Below, piece after piece: positions 1 through 9,520 of a stretch of 64,000 nt of DNA (position 1 is the stretch's first letter; every line of letters begins with the position of its first letter). Under the pieces are notes generated by a model. The model saw nothing but the letters and a program-made list of their open reading frames with translations, searched no databases and was not told the origin of the DNA. The position numbers were made by a program, and so were the translations under genes. Source of the DNA: an uncultured Polaribacter sp. (GTDB lineage: Bacteria; Bacteroidota; Bacteroidia; Flavobacteriales; Flavobacteriaceae); the NCBI RefSeq assembly GCF_947497695.1, contig NZ_CANMHM010000001.1, positions 248,001 through 312,000 on the forward strand, read 5' to 3'.

Positions 1-44
1 TTTTTAATAGAATGACTAGATGCCTTTGAGTAAGAATAAGACAT
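1..44 (-). CDS. start of an unidentified gene cut by the window edge
   Basis: An ATG at 44 opens a frame that stays open to base 1 (MSYSYSKASSHSIK...). It lies 13 nt after the stop of the STAS-like gene on the same strand, so it may be the next gene of the defence operon. Only about 14 residues are visible and no family can be named. Confidence 0.35.
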   Translation of the reverse strand, partial: MSYSYSKASSHSIK

Positions 45-57
45 AAGGTATAAGGTA

Positions 58-381
58 TTACATTGAAAGAAGAGCGTTATCGACTAATGTGTCGTACTCG
101 TCTCCCATTAAAGCATTTTCAACAACATCTTCAACTTTATGAGAAAACATTTCGTTTCCTACTGGATATTCAAATTTTAATTCTTGAATATTTGATGCAT
201 TACTCATTGCGTACTGACCAATACTTTCGTTAAGAAACAAGGTAGATATGCGTCTGATACCTGCGAAGGAAATAGTAATCTCTGAAGGCTTGTAGGATTT
301 GATAACTTCAAAAAGAACACTACCGTCTGTTAGGTTGGTAGCTAATTCTGACTTGATAATATCTAAAACATTGATTTTCAT
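58..381 (-). CDS. STAS-like DUF4325 protein
   Basis: A 107-residue protein that matches the small STAS-like DUF4325 group: an N-terminal DGSVLFEVI segment, then a beta-alpha core (SEITISFAGIRRISTLFLNESIG) of the kind seen in anti-sigma-factor antagonists. STAS proteins usually bind a partner GHKL ATPase and are switched by it. The gene lies 48 nt downstream of just such an ATPase gene on the same strand, so the two probably form a partner-switching pair. The pair ends a type I restriction-modification operon, which suggests a defence or regulatory accessory role, but that is inference. The family assignment comes from pattern memory, not a search. Confidence 0.7.
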   Translation of the reverse strand: MKINVLDIIKSELATNLTDGSVLFEVIKSYKPSEITISFAGIRRISTLFLNESIGQYAMSNASNIQELKFEYPVGNEMFSHKVEDVVENALMGDEYDTLVDNALLSM

Positions 382-429
382 ATATAATGATAAATTTTAG
401 AACACAAATTAAGTGGGTACAAATATACT

Positions 430-1272
430 TTATTTGTATTTGAAAAACAAATTTAAAATAGAGCCAACATAAGGGTTAGGAAAATGGAACTTTTTCATTA
501 CTGTATTTTCCAATTCTAAACTCCAAAATGTATCACCTGATATAATTTGAAAGTTTCCATTTGTTTGTTCAAAGTACGAATTTAAATCGAATAAACCTAA
601 TCCCCCTGGTTTTCCTATTTTAGTTGTGTTCCTTTTTTCCAATGCCCACTTGATAGCATCGTAATCATTATCTACTTCACCTTTTGTTTTATTTTCGATT
701 GCAGGAAGAAAACCAACACCTAAATCAACCATAGAAAAAGTTAATACATCTTGTTGAGGATAATACTGACCACAAACATAAAACGGTTCTTTTGATTTTG
801 AATGAATTTGTATATTACAGAATACTTCTATTAGAGATTCTATAATATTATCTTTTACAGTTTCACTAAAATCTGGCATCCCTCTATGATTCAATAAATC
901 ATTTTCAATATAATTTATAAAACCATCTTTATCGTCAGGCAAAAAACTTCTAAATGATACCGTTGATTTTTGTTCATCAGTTACAGTATTTTCAGAACGA
1001 AAAAACCCGTTTCTAAATAACACATTAAAATGCTGTTCTAAATACTTTAAATCGGTAGAAAATTTTAAATTATTTTCTTTGGTAAGTTTTGATAAAATAC
1101 TACCAAATAATGCGCTTAAATTTGCATCAAACCAATTTAAATGATAAAAATCTAAATAAACCGTTTCGTTATAATAGTCTGATGCAGTCCTATAAAACTC
1201 AAACAAACGTTTAATACCAGAAAAATTAGTGTAAAAACTATCTGAAAGGTGTAATACTATTTTGTTTTCCAT
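430..1272 (-). CDS. GHKL ATP-binding protein with STAS-like N-terminus
   Basis: A 280-residue soluble protein. Residues 1-100 look like a STAS fold of alternating strands and helices. Residues 130-260 form a histidine-kinase-like ATPase with an N-box (E149, N153, H157), a G1 box DLGVGF (183-188) and a G2 box GKPGGLGL (220-227). There is no dimerisation domain with a phosphorylatable histidine and no membrane segment, so it is an anti-sigma or partner-switch type ATPase, not a sensor kinase. It lies 62 nt after hsdR and 48 nt before the DUF4325 gene, all on one strand. Its target is unknown. It could modulate the restriction system or be a defence module in its own right. Confidence 0.75.
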   Translation of the reverse strand: MENKIVLHLSDSFYTNFSGIKRLFEFYRTASDYYNETVYLDFYHLNWFDANLSALFGSILSKLTKENNLKFSTDLKYLEQHFNVLFRNGFFRSENTVTDEQKSTVSFRSFLPDDKDGFINYIENDLLNHRGMPDFSETVKDNIIESLIEVFCNIQIHSKSKEPFYVCGQYYPQQDVLTFSMVDLGVGFLPAIENKTKGEVDNDYDAIKWALEKRNTTKIGKPGGLGLFDLNSYFEQTNGNFQIISGDTFWSLELENTVMKKFHFPNPYVGSILNLFFKYK

Positions 1273-1334
1273 ATTATTATTAACTTATAAATCTTTGTGA
1301 TTTATTTATTTTCACAAAAAAACCTAAACAAATT

Positions 1335-4280
1335 TTATCCAGCCTGTATTAAATTCTGAATTACTGTTTTTCCAATCAAACTTATAATTCCGCCTTTTTG
1401 AACGTACATTGGGTCGTCTAATTTGTCCCATAAGTCACGTTTTATATATTCGTCTTTTACTTCCGATTGTACTCTAGGTTCAGCACTTGTTTTTAAGTAA
1501 ACTTGATTGTTTTTATTTGCAATAACTGTTTCTTTAGTACTTGTCGTTTCAGATACTTCTTCTACTATTTCCTTTATCAAAATTGCATCTTCTTCGCTTA
1601 TTTGAAATTTTTCTTGAATATCTTTTATTGCAGATTCAATAGTTGTTCTTGGTATTTCGTGTCCGCCTTTTCCTGTTTTAAGTCCTGTTTTCTTTTTTGG
1701 TTTTCCTACTACAGTAAGATTGGTTTTAGTTCCAGTAAACTTTACAGCTCCTTTGCTTAGTTCAACTTTCTTTAGAAACTCTTTCATTTCAGAAGTTTTC
1801 CCTTTTCTGATTAAAGTATCACCCATTACTTCTGCAAATACAATAAATTCGTTTAGTTCTGGTGTTAATTCAAAAAACTGAGCGATAAAATAATATAGCT
1901 TGGTGTATCTTCTTAATAAAGAAACATAGTTTTTTTGTGCTTCTAATTCTGGAAGTTTCTTTTTGAAAATTGTTCTGTAATCTTGGTTTAGATTACTTAA
2001 AATGGCATCAGCAGTTGAGTTTCGTTCTCTAGCTTCTAATTCTGCATCAATAAATGCGTTTACATACAATTCTATTTCTTCTTCGGTAAATACATTAAGA
2101 TTTACAATTTCATCAAATAAGTCTACTAAAACCTGTTTTTCAGGTTGCTTGTCTTTGTATGGACTTCCTTTTCTGTGCTTGTTAAAAGCATCAAAAATAT
2201 TTTGAGCATTATTGGTGAAATCAACGACTAATATATCTTCTTGTTCTTTGTCTCTATGCTTTCGGTTTAAACGTGAAACGGTTTGTATGGCATTTACTCC
2301 GTTAATAGATTTATCTAAAAACATTGTAGACAACAAAGGTTGGTCAAAACCTGTTTGAAATTTATTTGCAACTACTAAAATTCGATTGCCTTCTTCTGCA
2401 AAGACATCTTCTATTAATTTTCCGTTGAGTTGATTTACAGTATTTTCTTCTATTTTCTCGTTTGTAATTGGGTGTGTAAAATCACTAAACGCATACAATA
2501 CTTTCCATTCTGATTCTTTGTCTTCTAAAATGGTTTTTAGTGTATTAAAATATTTTAAGCCTGCAATACGAGAAGACGTAACTACCATTGCTTTTCCTTG
2601 ACCTTGAATACTTGGAACTACCTTTTCTTCAAATAGCTTTACAATTACTTCTGCTTTGTACTGAATAATAGAGTCATCTTCATACGCTATATTTTTAAGT
2701 AACTTACTTACAATTCCTATTGGGAAATCCTTCTCTGGAATGGCTTCTTTTAGCTTTAAATTGTATAATGTTTCGTACGAAATAATATTATGAGCAACAT
2801 CTAAAATATAACCTTCTGCAATAGCTTCTTCTTCACTATACACATCAAAAGGTTCTCCAAAGAATGAAACAGTTTTTGGTGTTGTAGTGGCTGTAAAAGC
2901 TACAAATACTTGATTACTTATGTTTAGTTTTTGTAATTCTTTTAGAGTTTCGTCTTCGTCTGTTTCGGAAGCTTCTGCTTCTTCATCATTAAAAAACTTA
3001 CGCATTGTCAAAGCCATTTTACCATCTTGCGAACGGTGTGCTTCATCTATTAAAAATGCGACATTTCTGTTTTTAAGACTTTTATCGTTTTCTAATTTTT
3101 CTTGAATGTGAGCAAACTTATGAATAGTTGTAACAATAATATCTCTGTCTTTTTCTAAATATTCTGCTAGGTTTTTAGACCTTTTAGCAAAGTTTATTTT
3201 TGTACCCAAATGGGTAAACATTTCTAAATCGTCTTTTACGTTTTTGTCTAAAGCGTTTCTATCGGTTAGGATAATAATATTGTCAAATACTTTTTTTCCG
3301 TTACTGGTGTACAAACTATCCAAACGGTCTGCCATCCAAGCAATGGTTAAGGTTTTACCTGCTCCTGCGGAATGATTTATTAAATACTTTTTACCTAATA
3401 CTTGTTTATTCTCGGCAAACTGTTGTACATCTTCTGCTAAGCTTTTACTGGCTCTAAACTGGTGGTAGCGTGGGAAAATAGTAAACGAAGAAGTCGTTTG
3501 CCATTCGCCATCTACTTCTTTTTGTTTGGCTGGAACAAATACCAAATAATGTTCTAAATAATGGCAAATATTTTCTGGCGATAAAGCATATCTGTAAACG
3601 TGTTCTACAGGATATTCACCTTTAGTTTCTGCCTTGTTTTGCAAACTAGCATTAAACCATCTAAAGTTTTTTTCTGAATTTGGATTGGTAGCAATTTTGG
3701 CTTCTGTATTGCTTAATGCTACATATAAAAACGGATTTTTATAAATTGGATTTTTTAAATCTCGTTTTAAAAAGCTTTCAAAAATGGCATCATTTACATC
3801 TTGTCCTTCGTCTTCGTGTTTTAGTTCTAAAACGATAATTGGTAAACCGTTTAACCAAATAGCAATATCTATTCGCTCTTGATTGTTTGGGTTGTAGTAG
3901 TATTCTTTTTTATAAGTAAAAGTATTTTTAGCGTAATTTTCTGCTTGTGTTGTATTGGTTGCAGACCTTGGCTTTTGAGCATATAAAAGCACTTTTGTGC
4001 CTTTTACGGTTAAACCTTCTCGCATTACTAACCATAATTCTTTTTTTAATAGAGTTAGTTCTAAGGCTTTTATAATTTCTCGGTCTGCATCTGTACCAAA
4101 ATTTTCTTGTAGTTCTTGGTACTTATTTTCTTGTGTGTTTTTTATAAAAGCAATAAGGTCTTTTTCTATAATATGGTTGGAATTTGTGAGCCTTGAAGCC
4201 TCAAAAGTTTCATAGTTATGTTCTGTGCTTAAAAAAGCACACAAATGGTCTTGAAAAAGCGTTTCTTTATTGCTAGGCAT
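1335..4280 (-). CDS. hsdR: type I restriction endonuclease subunit R
   Basis: The motor and nuclease subunit of a type I restriction-modification complex, which translocates DNA with ATP and cuts far from the recognition site. At 981 residues it has the usual family size. The PD-(D/E)xK nuclease site is visible as D138 with E152-L-K154. The Walker A box is HSAGAGKT (303-310), motif II is DEAH (412-415), and motif III lies in FTATTTPKT near 460. A later helicase segment, NKFQTGFDQP, is typical of HsdR. The start overlaps the end of hsdS by 8 nt, so translation is probably coupled. It looks intact and depends on HsdM and HsdS for target recognition. Confidence 0.97.
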   Translation of the reverse strand: MPSNKETLFQDHLCAFLSTEHNYETFEASRLTNSNHIIEKDLIAFIKNTQENKYQELQENFGTDADREIIKALELTLLKKELWLVMREGLTVKGTKVLLYAQKPRSATNTTQAENYAKNTFTYKKEYYYNPNNQERIDIAIWLNGLPIIVLELKHEDEGQDVNDAIFESFLKRDLKNPIYKNPFLYVALSNTEAKIATNPNSEKNFRWFNASLQNKAETKGEYPVEHVYRYALSPENICHYLEHYLVFVPAKQKEVDGEWQTTSSFTIFPRYHQFRASKSLAEDVQQFAENKQVLGKKYLINHSAGAGKTLTIAWMADRLDSLYTSNGKKVFDNIIILTDRNALDKNVKDDLEMFTHLGTKINFAKRSKNLAEYLEKDRDIIVTTIHKFAHIQEKLENDKSLKNRNVAFLIDEAHRSQDGKMALTMRKFFNDEEAEASETDEDETLKELQKLNISNQVFVAFTATTTPKTVSFFGEPFDVYSEEEAIAEGYILDVAHNIISYETLYNLKLKEAIPEKDFPIGIVSKLLKNIAYEDDSIIQYKAEVIVKLFEEKVVPSIQGQGKAMVVTSSRIAGLKYFNTLKTILEDKESEWKVLYAFSDFTHPITNEKIEENTVNQLNGKLIEDVFAEEGNRILVVANKFQTGFDQPLLSTMFLDKSINGVNAIQTVSRLNRKHRDKEQEDILVVDFTNNAQNIFDAFNKHRKGSPYKDKQPEKQVLVDLFDEIVNLNVFTEEEIELYVNAFIDAELEARERNSTADAILSNLNQDYRTIFKKKLPELEAQKNYVSLLRRYTKLYYFIAQFFELTPELNEFIVFAEVMGDTLIRKGKTSEMKEFLKKVELSKGAVKFTGTKTNLTVVGKPKKKTGLKTGKGGHEIPRTTIESAIKDIQEKFQISEEDAILIKEIVEEVSETTSTKETVIANKNNQVYLKTSAEPRVQSEVKDEYIKRDLWDKLDDPMYVQKGGIISLIGKTVIQNLIQAG

Positions 4281-5559
4281 AGGCTTGGTTTTTTATGGCA
4301 GACGTTACTTGCTTTTTACCTGTAACACATTCGTGAATTAAACTTTTACGATAAGTTTGTAAGGTTTTGATTTGGGATTTGAGGTTAATTTGTTGTTTTT
4401 TAGTTGTCTGCTCAAGTTTTACAATTTTATCTAAAATCACTTTTCTTTTAGATTCTTCTTTAGGAAATTTAATTCTCATTTTAGCTAAATTACCTTGTGA
4501 AAGTTTAGGTTGAGCAGCACCAGTTATAAAAAGTGAATAATCTAAACTTTCTAATAAATATGTCCAGAATTCAATATCTCCAAATTTTGGTTTTAAAATA
4601 TGAGCGTGATTATTTACCCAATATTTTCCTTTAGCTATAAAGGCTAAGGTTTTACTCCTTGTCACAAGATTTGCACCATCTTCTCCTATTAAAATAAGTG
4701 GTTCATCAAAAATATAATTATCAACTTTGTCAATGACTCCTGAAGCACCATAATAATCATAGGTCTTTTCGGTCATAACTCCTCTTTCTGCTCCACTCAA
4801 AGGAATTCTGCGACTATCAAGAAAATCAAGAACAAATTTTAATTGCGTTACTTTCCAATCTTTTGGAACGTAACCTAGATATTCTAAATCATCTTTTTTT
4901 ATTGATTTACAGTCTTTATCATAAGAAAATAGATGTTCAATTTTAGATTTTTTACTAGCCTTCATCTTAACCAACTGCTCTTGTTTAATAGAAATAATGC
5001 GGTCTATTTTGGCGGTGGCTATGTCTAAATACTCGGCTATGGCTTTTTGCTCCTGGATTGGTGGAAATGACATTTCTAAAACACCTGTCTTGGCTTGATT
5101 TAAAATAGGTAATGTAGTGTATTGTGCAAATTTTATAATCTCTGTTTCTAACAATTTAAATTGATAAGTTAGATATTCAGGTAATAATTTATGATTTGTC
5201 TGTAAAATATTGATTTGTTGATTGCAAGAAGCCGGTTTTGATATAATTCCAACCTTTCCTGCGGTAGCACCAACTGCAACAAAATATACGCTTTTTGCTG
5301 GGTAAATTTTGATTTGACCATCATCAACAGCTTTTTGATTAATAAGTTTCTTTGGTTCATCAATCCACAGTGTTTCATTAAAACATTCAGGTGCATACCA
5401 TTCTACTGAACCATCAAAAAAATATTCAGAAACAGAAGTTGACGGTGTTTTTCCTGTATCAATTTCAGAACATCCTCTTTTAACTTTACCAATATCCCAA
5501 TGTACAGGAATAACACCTAACCATTCAACTCCGCTTTCTTTATAAGTGTATTTTTCCAT
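4273..5559 (-). CDS. hsdS: type I restriction system specificity subunit S
   Basis: The DNA-recognition subunit shared by the methylase and the nuclease. The 428-residue protein has two target-recognition halves. The first opens with ESGVEWLGVIPVHW and ends with the central conserved helix (IQEQKAIAEYLDIATAKI, about 150-170). The second opens with LGYVPKDWK (about 229) and ends with a coiled-coil helix and LIHECVTGK. The two conserved helices act as the spacer between the half-sites. Target sequence cannot be predicted from this. The start lies 1 nt after the stop of the shifted hsdM tail, and its end overlaps hsdR by 8 nt. Confidence 0.96.
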   Translation of the reverse strand: MEKYTYKESGVEWLGVIPVHWDIGKVKRGCSEIDTGKTPSTSVSEYFFDGSVEWYAPECFNETLWIDEPKKLINQKAVDDGQIKIYPAKSVYFVAVGATAGKVGIISKPASCNQQINILQTNHKLLPEYLTYQFKLLETEIIKFAQYTTLPILNQAKTGVLEMSFPPIQEQKAIAEYLDIATAKIDRIISIKQEQLVKMKASKKSKIEHLFSYDKDCKSIKKDDLEYLGYVPKDWKVTQLKFVLDFLDSRRIPLSGAERGVMTEKTYDYYGASGVIDKVDNYIFDEPLILIGEDGANLVTRSKTLAFIAKGKYWVNNHAHILKPKFGDIEFWTYLLESLDYSLFITGAAQPKLSQGNLAKMRIKFPKEESKRKVILDKIVKLEQTTKKQQINLKSQIKTLQTYRKSLIHECVTGKKQVTSAIKNQAYA

Positions 5560-5560
5560 C

Positions 5561-7662
5561 CTATAAAGCTTTTATTTCGTTGAGTAAATTGGTGGCTTCT
5601 TCTTCCAGTTCCCAAAATTGCTCTATAAGTTTATCGCTACTTTCTGGCTCTTGGTATTTGTAAAAATACTTGTTAGGTAGTATTTCGTAACCTAGTTTGT
5701 TATACTCATTCCAGTCTATTATTTGATACTCTATTTCTTTGGCTAAAAAAGCATTTATGTAGGCTTCTTTGTCTTCGGCTGTTCTGTCAAAAGGTATATA
5801 TACTCGTTATCTACTATATAATGTCTGTGGTGATAAGTAACGGTTTTTTCTTGGTTTTTAAACCATTTTTTAATATCGTTTAGCTTTTCGTTTTTTAGTT
5901 CTGCAACTTTTTCTTTTAGCAAGTTGGCAACTAAAGTTTCAAAAGCGGTTTCACCATCATAATGGATTTCAAATTCTAGTTCGTTTACTTTTAAGTTTAC
6001 CGTAAAATCGCCATACAAATCAAACTCCTTTTTCATATTGGCGTTATTGATTTGTTTTGTCCAATCTTCGGTAATCCACATTTGTTCGCCATTCTCATCT
6101 TCTTGCCAAAACGTTACTTTCACTTTATGAAAAGCAAAGTCTGTAGTATGGAATTTTTTACAATCTTTATTAGCTTCCCAATTGGCAAACTGGTCGTTAA
6201 TCCATTTGCGGTTGGTGTCCGTTATTTGGTTACGCTTGTTACCAAAAGATTTTGGTTCTTTTTCAGATTGTTTACGAGCATTAATAATCAATACCGTTTC
6301 TTCTTTATGCTTTGGTTTGTTGTTGTTTAAAATCCAAATGTATGTGTAAATACCTGTGTTGTAAAACATTTGGTCTGGCATCATTACAATAGAATCTAAC
6401 AAGTCGTTTTCTAGAATATGACGCCTCATTTCACTTTCACTTTGAGTTGCATCTCCATTACTAAGCGGAGAACCGTTAAACAAAATGGCAATTTTAGAAC
6501 CGCCTTTGCTTTTTGGTTTCATTTTTTCTAACATTGTTAGTAGAAAAAGTAACGCACCATCATTTGTTGGCGTTATTGTAAACACTCCTTTTTTACTTGA
6601 TTCCGTAGCCCCAGGTTGGTATCTGCTACCTATTAGTTTTTCTACGTGATGTTTATAATCGCTCCAATCTACACCAAAAGGTGGATTAGAAATCATATAA
6701 TCAAAACGTTTTCCTGCGTGTTGGTCGCCATCATCTTGAATACTTTCAATATTTGGAATTAAAGAGTTTCCGTGTGTAATATTTGCTTTAGTTTCGCCTT
6801 TAATTAGCATATCTGCTTTACAAACTGCATAGTTTTGAGCTAACATTTCTTGACCGTTAAGCAAAATTAAATCTTCGGTATTCGCAATACCTTTGGGTGT
6901 TTTGGCTTGGTCAATTAAATGTTCTTTGGCAATGGAAAGCATTCCACCAGTTCCACAAGCTGGGTCGTATAAAGAAATAGCTTTTGTCGCAGTTTCTGGG
7001 TCAAAGTCAATTTCCATCAAGTCAACCATTATTCTAATGATTTCTCTAGGTGTAAAGTGCTCTCCTGTGTCTTTGGCATCATCTTGCGAGAAACGTTGCA
7101 AGAGATTTTCGTACACATAACCCATTTCTATATTTGATAGTCGTGTTGGGCTAAAATCTTCTTCTGCTACCAATTTTATAATTTGAGACAAACGTTTCTC
7201 TTTTACCATTTTGGTAACCATTTGTCGGTATTCAAATTTATCTACAATTTCTTCTATGTTTTCGCTAAAACCATTTAAAAAACTACGGAAGTTGTTTTCT
7301 ACTAATGTGGTACTGTCGGCAAGAATACTTTTGAGGGTCCAATTGGTTGCATTGTAAAATTCTAGTTTCGCTTTTTCGTATTGCTTTATTCTTTTGGCAA
7401 GTTCTACTTGTTTTGCTTTTCCTTTTTCAGCATCTTTTTCGTAAAGTGCTTTTATATTCTCATCATCAAAAGAATCGTCTTTTGAAATGATAATTGATTT
7501 GAATTTGGCTCTATTCTCTTCAAGCACACATTCAATTCTACGAATCATTATCATTGGTAGAATAACAGAAGGATAATCTTTAGCTTTAAATTTCCCTCTT
7601 AGTTTAATTGCACCTTTCCAAACTTCGTTTGTTAAGTTTTCTAATCTACTTTTATTTATCAT
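5561..7662 (-). pseudogene. hsdM: type I DNA methylase subunit M, frameshifted near the 3' end
   Basis: The adenine-N6 methylase subunit. The main frame (5755-7662, 635 residues) has the HsdM_N domain (NEVWKGAIKLRGKFKAKDYP), the AdoMet motif DPACGTGG (233-240) and the catalytic NPPF motif (326-329). It reads DNEYIY at 618-623, then runs into unrelated residues and stops at 5755. In the next frame the natural tail continues: PFDRTAEDKEAY...EYNKLGYEIL... for 77 residues to a TAG at 5561-5563, 1 nt before hsdS. The two join if TATATATA at 5795-5802 loses one TA, giving about 699 residues. Either this is a reversible slippage switch, a recent mutation or a sequencing error. The catalytic core is intact, but the lost tail is in the region that usually contacts HsdS. 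Confidence 0.9.
5795..5802. repeat. (TA)4 tract at the hsdM frameshift
   Basis: Four TA units sit exactly where the reading frame of hsdM is lost. Three units would restore a 699-residue protein whose stop is 1 nt before the hsdS start. Short dinucleotide tracts can slip during replication, so the tract could act as an on/off switch, although four units is short for that. Confidence 0.7.
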
Positions 7663-7668
7663 TCTTGG

Positions 7669-8460
7669 TTATATCTTATTTATCAATTCGGTTTTAAGCC
7701 ACTCAAAGGCTTCATCTTGATTGTATTTTACACCTGTTCTTAATAGAGCTTCCATATCTCCTGTAAAGTCTGGGTCTTGCTCTTTTTCTTCAATATTTAA
7801 TAAAAATTCTTTTTGACTAGGTGGTCTATTACCTGTAGAAAATGTTGTGTATTCTTTAAAACATTTTATAATTTGGTCTATATCTAATTCCATATTTAAT
7901 CGAGAATAATCTAAATCAAACAAATCTCTTCCTTTGCTACGTTGGTATAAGGCACGTAATTTTGTACCTAATAATTCATTAATGCTATAGGTTTTAATTT
8001 TAGCACTTCCAGAAAACCATTCGCTTTCTACTTCAAAAGGAAAATCTACCCAATCCAAAACATTAAAATGCTCTTTACAATTAATTTCTAATTTTAAGCG
8101 CAATCTAATAGCTTCGTACTCTGATGTAAAACGATAGGTTGCTTTTGCTCCGTGTCCTTTTACTTGTGTTCTTCTTGGTTCTTCAAAAAAGGTAACAACC
8201 TCTTTAATTCGTTCCATTATTGGCTTTATAGGTCCTGGTTTAATTTGAACCAAATCGATATCTTCAGAATATCTTGGGGCAGGATTTAAATACAACTTAT
8301 GTAAAGCTGTACCACCTCTAAAAGCTAAATTTTCACGCAAAAAATCATCAGAAAATATTTCTACCAATGCTCTACTAATTACAAGGTCTTGTTCTACTTG
8401 ATAAAATTGTTTCCAAGGCGCTTGTTCTTGCCATTTTGCTATGTAAGGCTTCGGAATCAT
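7669..8460 (-). CDS. abiEii: AbiEii/AbiGii-type nucleotidyltransferase toxin
   Basis: The toxin of a type IV toxin-antitoxin phage-exclusion system. The 263-residue protein has the DNA-polymerase-beta-like nucleotidyltransferase signature: GGTAL (49-53) followed by SEDID with D67 and D69 as metal ligands. Downstream lies the AbiEii motif LLGTKLRALYQRSKGRDLFD, whose K, R and D residues are conserved in the family. Members use NTPs to modify tRNA or related targets and stop growth. The start overlaps the abiEi stop by 4 nt (ATGA), and the end is only 6 nt from hsdM, so the toxin is co-transcribed with the restriction-modification genes. Confidence 0.93.
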   Translation of the reverse strand: MIPKPYIAKWQEQAPWKQFYQVEQDLVISRALVEIFSDDFLRENLAFRGGTALHKLYLNPAPRYSEDIDLVQIKPGPIKPIMERIKEVVTFFEEPRRTQVKGHGAKATYRFTSEYEAIRLRLKLEINCKEHFNVLDWVDFPFEVESEWFSGSAKIKTYSINELLGTKLRALYQRSKGRDLFDLDYSRLNMELDIDQIIKCFKEYTTFSTGNRPPSQKEFLLNIEEKEQDPDFTGDMEALLRTGVKYNQDEAFEWLKTELINKI

Positions 8461-9248
8461 AAATCGCTTTCTAATTTAATATTTATATCTACTTTCCAAT
8501 CGTTATCTACTGCACCTGGTTTCTGTTTTGATTTTGGACTTAATAATACCGGAAAGTATTTCGATTTTTTTAAGTGCTGCATTATTGGTTTTAAAAGAAA
8601 TTCGTCTACTTGTAATTCTTCTAATAAAAACCCAAATCGTTGTAAAGTACTTTTATGCGGATACCAACTCAATAATTCTTCGATGTCATTTTTAGTGATT
8701 TCTTCGGATAATTCTTCCAAAATGGCTAACATTCTATTAATGCCGCCTAACTTATTATGATGATGAATTAAGTCTACTGCTGTAAGTGCTGGACTTGAAA
8801 TTTTAAAAATCCCTGCATCTGACTTTTTTTCTATAATATTTTTTGATGGCCATTTTGAAGTTGTAAAAAAATGGATATCGTTCCCTTTTTTTGTAATATC
8901 TAATAAGGTCGGTTTTATAGTAACTATATATTCTCTTTGTATTTGCTGATGGCTAGCTCCGTGAAATTTTGCAGCGGAATATAAACCTACATAATAGGGT
9001 CTATCTATAAACTTAAATAGTTTATTTACATATAATTCAAGCGGTAACTTTCCAAATTTTGAATATCTTGGAGGTATAATTAAATAAAAACCCTTTCGTA
9101 AAGAAATTATCTCTCCCTTTTTAACAAGATAAGATAAGTCTGTAGTTAGTTGTGATTTCTCTTTTTGACTAACTAAATGAAGCTCATCCTTTGAAAATGA
9201 ATATTCTTCAAATGAAAGACGTTCTTTTATAAAATCTGATAAATACAC
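8457..9248 (-). CDS. abiEi: AbiEi-type antitoxin and autorepressor
   Basis: The antitoxin partner of AbiEii. The first 60 or so residues form a winged-helix domain (KSQLTTDLSYLVKKGEIISLRKGFYLI), and the rest matches AbiEi C-terminal regions (RPYYVGLYSAAKFHGASHQQ). AbiEi proteins bind inverted repeats in their own promoter and repress it, and here a cluster of such repeats lies directly upstream at 9251-9340. At 263 residues the length is normal for the family. It is the first gene of the seven-gene defence operon, so its binding would set the expression of the whole island. Confidence 0.9.
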   Translation of the reverse strand: MYLSDFIKERLSFEEYSFSKDELHLVSQKEKSQLTTDLSYLVKKGEIISLRKGFYLIIPPRYSKFGKLPLELYVNKLFKFIDRPYYVGLYSAAKFHGASHQQIQREYIVTIKPTLLDITKKGNDIHFFTTSKWPSKNIIEKKSDAGIFKISSPALTAVDLIHHHNKLGGINRMLAILEELSEEITKNDIEELLSWYPHKSTLQRFGFLLEELQVDEFLLKPIMQHLKKSKYFPVLLSPKSKQKPGAVDNDWKVDINIKLESDL

Positions 9249-9250
9249 TA

Positions 9251-9340
9251 TTTAGTAATTTTCCGATAAATTTAGTGAATTTTACTAATAATGTCGCATT
9301 TTTACTATTTTATTTTCAATAAAACAATTACCTTTTACTA
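9251..9340 (-). promoter_or_regulatory. operator array upstream of abiEi
   Basis: The pseudo-palindrome TTAGTGAATTTTACTAA lies at 9272-9288. A half-site TTTAGTAA lies at 9251-9258, and further copies of TTTTACTA at 9300-9307 and 9333-9340. AbiEi proteins are known to bind inverted repeats here, so this is the likely autoregulation region of the island promoter. The exact protein contacts are inferred. Confidence 0.55.
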
Positions 9341-9345
9341 TTTCC

Positions 9346-9492
9346 TTATTTTTTAAAGTCTAAAATATTACTTGTATTTTTTCTATTAAATTCTTCAGGG
9401 TTACATACTGAACAATAATTCATATTTAATATCTTATTGTAACTATTTTCTATACTATTTTTTAATTTTGGTGTATAATTTTCTTTGCACAT
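9346..9492 (-). CDS. possible 48-residue CxxC peptide
   Basis: A short frame, MCKENYTPKLKNS...NYCSVCNPEEF..., in the gap between the gal terminator and abiEi, on the abiEi strand. Cys28 and Cys31 form a CxxC pair with another Cys at position 2. No ribosome site or known family is evident. It may be a real small protein, a remnant, or chance. Its stop is about 100 nt from the abiEi start. Confidence 0.25.
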   Translation of the reverse strand: MCKENYTPKLKNSIENSYNKILNMNYCSVCNPEEFNRKNTSNILDFKK

Positions 9493-9520
9493 AAATTATA
9501 AACTTGAGTACAAATAAAAA

